From the NCBI RefSeq assembly GCF_000208745.1, contig NC_030851.1:30558924-30622923 (forward strand): a stretch of 64,000 nt of DNA. Direction: 5' to 3'. Positions 62,092-64,000 of this stretch are shown in pieces (the stretch's first letter is position 1; each line of letters opens with the position of its first letter). Under the pieces are notes generated by a model. It was not told the DNA's origin. It searched no databases and saw only the letters and a program-made list of their open reading frames with translations. The DNA is from Theobroma cacao (Eukaryota > Streptophyta > Magnoliopsida > Malvales > Malvaceae). The translations under genes were made by a program, and so were the position numbers.

Positions 62092-62195
62092 TTTTAGCCT
62101 TCTGATTCTAATGTGAATCAAAATTTCAATAATTTTGAAAAGAATCAGAACTTTAACAATTATATGAAATCCAAGTCATTTGCATTGAAAGTTTC
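62092..62195 (+). mobile_element. Ty1/Copia gag relic, continuation
   Basis: It resumes the frame cut at 56226. The text reads PSDSNVNQNFNNFEKNQNF and ends near LKVSS, an Asn-rich linker like the region before the zinc knuckle of Copia gag. It is then cut by the element beginning at 62196. Confidence 0.5.
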
Positions 62196-62439
62196 AAGTA
62201 GGGTTGTTAATGAGTAAGGTAGCCGTTAATTTCAAGGTATCTGAACCCTAACCCTATAAACTATCAAATACCTCAATCTTATTAACTACCCAAATAATTT
62301 TGAAAGTTACTACCTTAAACTTAACCCTAATACATTCTCATTACCCTATAATTACTCTAACTCGTTAAAAAGCTTGATTAAAATAAAAAAATATTAAAAT
62401 GTTCATGGGTACCAATAATGGAGGACCAACAATGAAGCG

Positions 62440-62715
62440 GTAATAATGGAGGATCGGAGTGGCTAGCTAGGGGAAGAAAAGAAGAAGGAAGGAAAGAAGA
62501 AGAAGAAATAAAAGAAGAACTGCCACTTAGTAATGAGGAAGAAATCAAGACAAGAAGAAGGAAGAAGAGGTTGGCTAAGGGAAGAAAATAAGAAGGAGCA
62601 ATTGGCTAGGGGAAGAAAAGAAAGAAAAAGGAGCAGTTGATTGGGGGGAAGAAGAAGGAGCGGTTGGTTAGGGGAAGAAAAGAAGAGAAGAAAGCAAGAA
62701 AAGAAATGAGTGGCT
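62440..62715 (+). repeat. GA-rich minisatellite
   Basis: Irregular repeats of about 30-40 bp built on 'ggctaggggaagaaaagaag' and 'aaggagc(a/g)gttg(g/a)'. The plus strand is nearly all purine. Copy 1 of the host element lacks it. Confidence 0.65.
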
Positions 62716-62904
62716 AGGATTTTTACCCTTAATATATTATTATAATTATTAAATTATAAAAATCAATATTATTTTAGTGTTTAGTAATTATTAATTTATA
62801 TAATAGTAATTATATTTTTTTATAAATAAACATAATATATAACAGAAAGTATATGTATTAAAAGAAATTACAAGTTATATACTATAAAGCGTATATATAT
62901 ATTA

Positions 62905-63640
62905 TAATTAAAAATTTTATAAGTTACAATTTTTATAATGTTAACATGAAATAAAAAGTAAATATATTTATATTTAAAGTATATATATATATATTACAAG
63001 TATTTTAGTGTATATATAAAATAATAATTATATTTCTTATAAATGAACCCAATATATATAAAGTAAATATATTAAAAGACATTACAAGCTAATTAATAAT
63101 CATAGTTTCATGAATTAATTTAATTAATTATATGGGTTTGTCCTTAATTACATCAAATTAAAAAAAATAATTAAGTTTCAAAACTATTCTAATCTCACAA
63201 CTTCTCTGAAAGTTTGTATATTATAAGTTTATATAAACAAATGTGTATATATTATAATTAATAATTTTACAAGTTATAATTTTTGTAATGTTAAATTCAA
63301 ATAGAAAGTAAATATATGTATATTTAAAATATATATACACTAATAGTATTAGTATATATATAATATAGTAATTATCTTTCTTATAAATGAACCCAATATA
63401 TATAATGTATACATTTTAAAAAACATTACAAGTTAATTAATAATCATAGTTTTATGAATTAATTTAATTAATTATATGGATTTGTCTTTAATTACATGAA
63501 ATTAAAAAAAACAGTTAGATTTCAAAACTATTTTAATCTCAAAGACTCTAAGTATATATATTATAAGTTATAAGTTTTGTAATGTTAACACAAAATAAAA
63601 AGTAAATACAATTATGTTAAAAGTATATATGCAATAGTAA
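62905..63640 (+). repeat. Tandem ~310-340-bp units (three, last partial)
   Basis: The landmark 'acaatttttataatgtta'/'ataatttttgtaatgtta', followed by 'aaagtaaatat', recurs near 62925, 63265 and 63570. 'aattaataatcatagttt' and 'ttaattaattatatgg' recur once per unit. The inverted copy at 54670-54960 carries one unit. Confidence 0.6.
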
Positions 63641-64000
63641 TTATATTCTTTTGTGATATGATATGATATTCATATTATTTAAACATAATTAATAATCTAA
63701 TAATTTTTTAATTTAAATATACTAATGTCATCACATTAATAATTTAAGTAACCATACTTTTTAATATATTTGTCAACATTTAATAAAAGAAATTATTTGT
63801 CAAAATGGTAAAGGTTTTGATTGTTTTCTCTTTTTATATGGTTCAAATCTAAACACCAGCAAAAGTGAATATTTTTAATTTAATTATTTAAATAATAAAA
63901 TATATATAAACAGATATTAGAATCGGGTTCGAGGTAGGTATCCGCGGAACTTGAATATTAACGTAATCAGGTTTGGGTAGAGGGTATCTAAGGGGTGGTA

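Larger units (their letters stand above)
62196..64000. mobile_element. AT-rich element, copy 2, opposite orientation (runs off window)
   Basis: The left end GGTTGTTAATGAGTAAGGTA is the counterpart of the right end of copy 1 (reverse complement GATGTCAACGAGTAGGGTA). The interior shares 'aattaataatcatagtt(t/c)tatg' with copy 1 in reverse. The text at 63925-64000 ('cgggttcgaggtaggtatcc') begins the other terminal zone. It contains a GA-rich minisatellite (62440-62715) and three ~310-340-bp tandem units (62905-63640). Confidence 0.5.

Noticed and set aside
62248..62262. Telomere-like 'aaccctaaccctat'
   Set aside because: Only two units. It is part of the repeated 'gggtt' text of the AT-rich element, not an interstitial telomere tract.
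1..64000. CRISPR arrays, operons or bacterial defence systems
   Set aside because: The sequence is plant nuclear DNA with spliced genes; no regularly spaced short repeats with unique spacers were seen.

Overview
The window is nuclear DNA from a flowering plant, most likely a eudicot. The evidence is GT-AG introns in AT-rich sequence, plant-specific protein families (class III peroxidase, QALGGH C2H2 zinc finger with an EAR motif, ARG1-like J protein), dense LTR-retrotransposon remains and assembly gaps (N runs at 6938-7005 and 47144-48033, one N at 32166). I cannot name the species from the sequence alone.

Layout. 1-10.6 kb is a nest of transposons. One minus-strand Ty1/Copia relic has been hit three times by long LTRs of one family, two of them bounded by perfect 5-bp target duplications (AAAAA and AGTGA). 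10.6-18.5 kb is AT-rich and repetitive: a tRNA-derived SINE, three tandem copies of a ~640-bp unit, and an inverted-repeat element. 18.7-43.8 kb is the gene island. It holds a SAM-domain protein gene (7 exons, 332 aa), an intronless ZFP5/ZFP6/GIS3-type zinc-finger gene (250 aa), an ARL1-type DnaJ gene (11 exons, 411 aa) and an intronless secretory peroxidase (331 aa) convergent with ARL1. 43.8-64 kb is transposon territory again. It contains a possible Helitron/RPA-like relic, a decayed CACTA element with a Transposase_24-type gene, a pair of inverted copies of an AT-rich element, and a second Copia gag relic split by a solo LTR that itself contains another solo LTR of the same family.

Function. 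The four genes are not an operon and show no obvious pathway link. They are a developmental transcription factor (trichome/root-hair class), a gravitropism-related J protein, a cell-wall peroxidase and a SAM-domain protein of unknown biochemical role. I found no exotic gene system. The strongest structural observations concern the solo-LTR family. At least six copies lie in the window, four of them can be compared through the relevant region, and all four share an intron-like splice donor and acceptor about 1.6 kb apart. Exon coordinates were read by eye and checked for reading-frame continuity; no alignment or database search was run.
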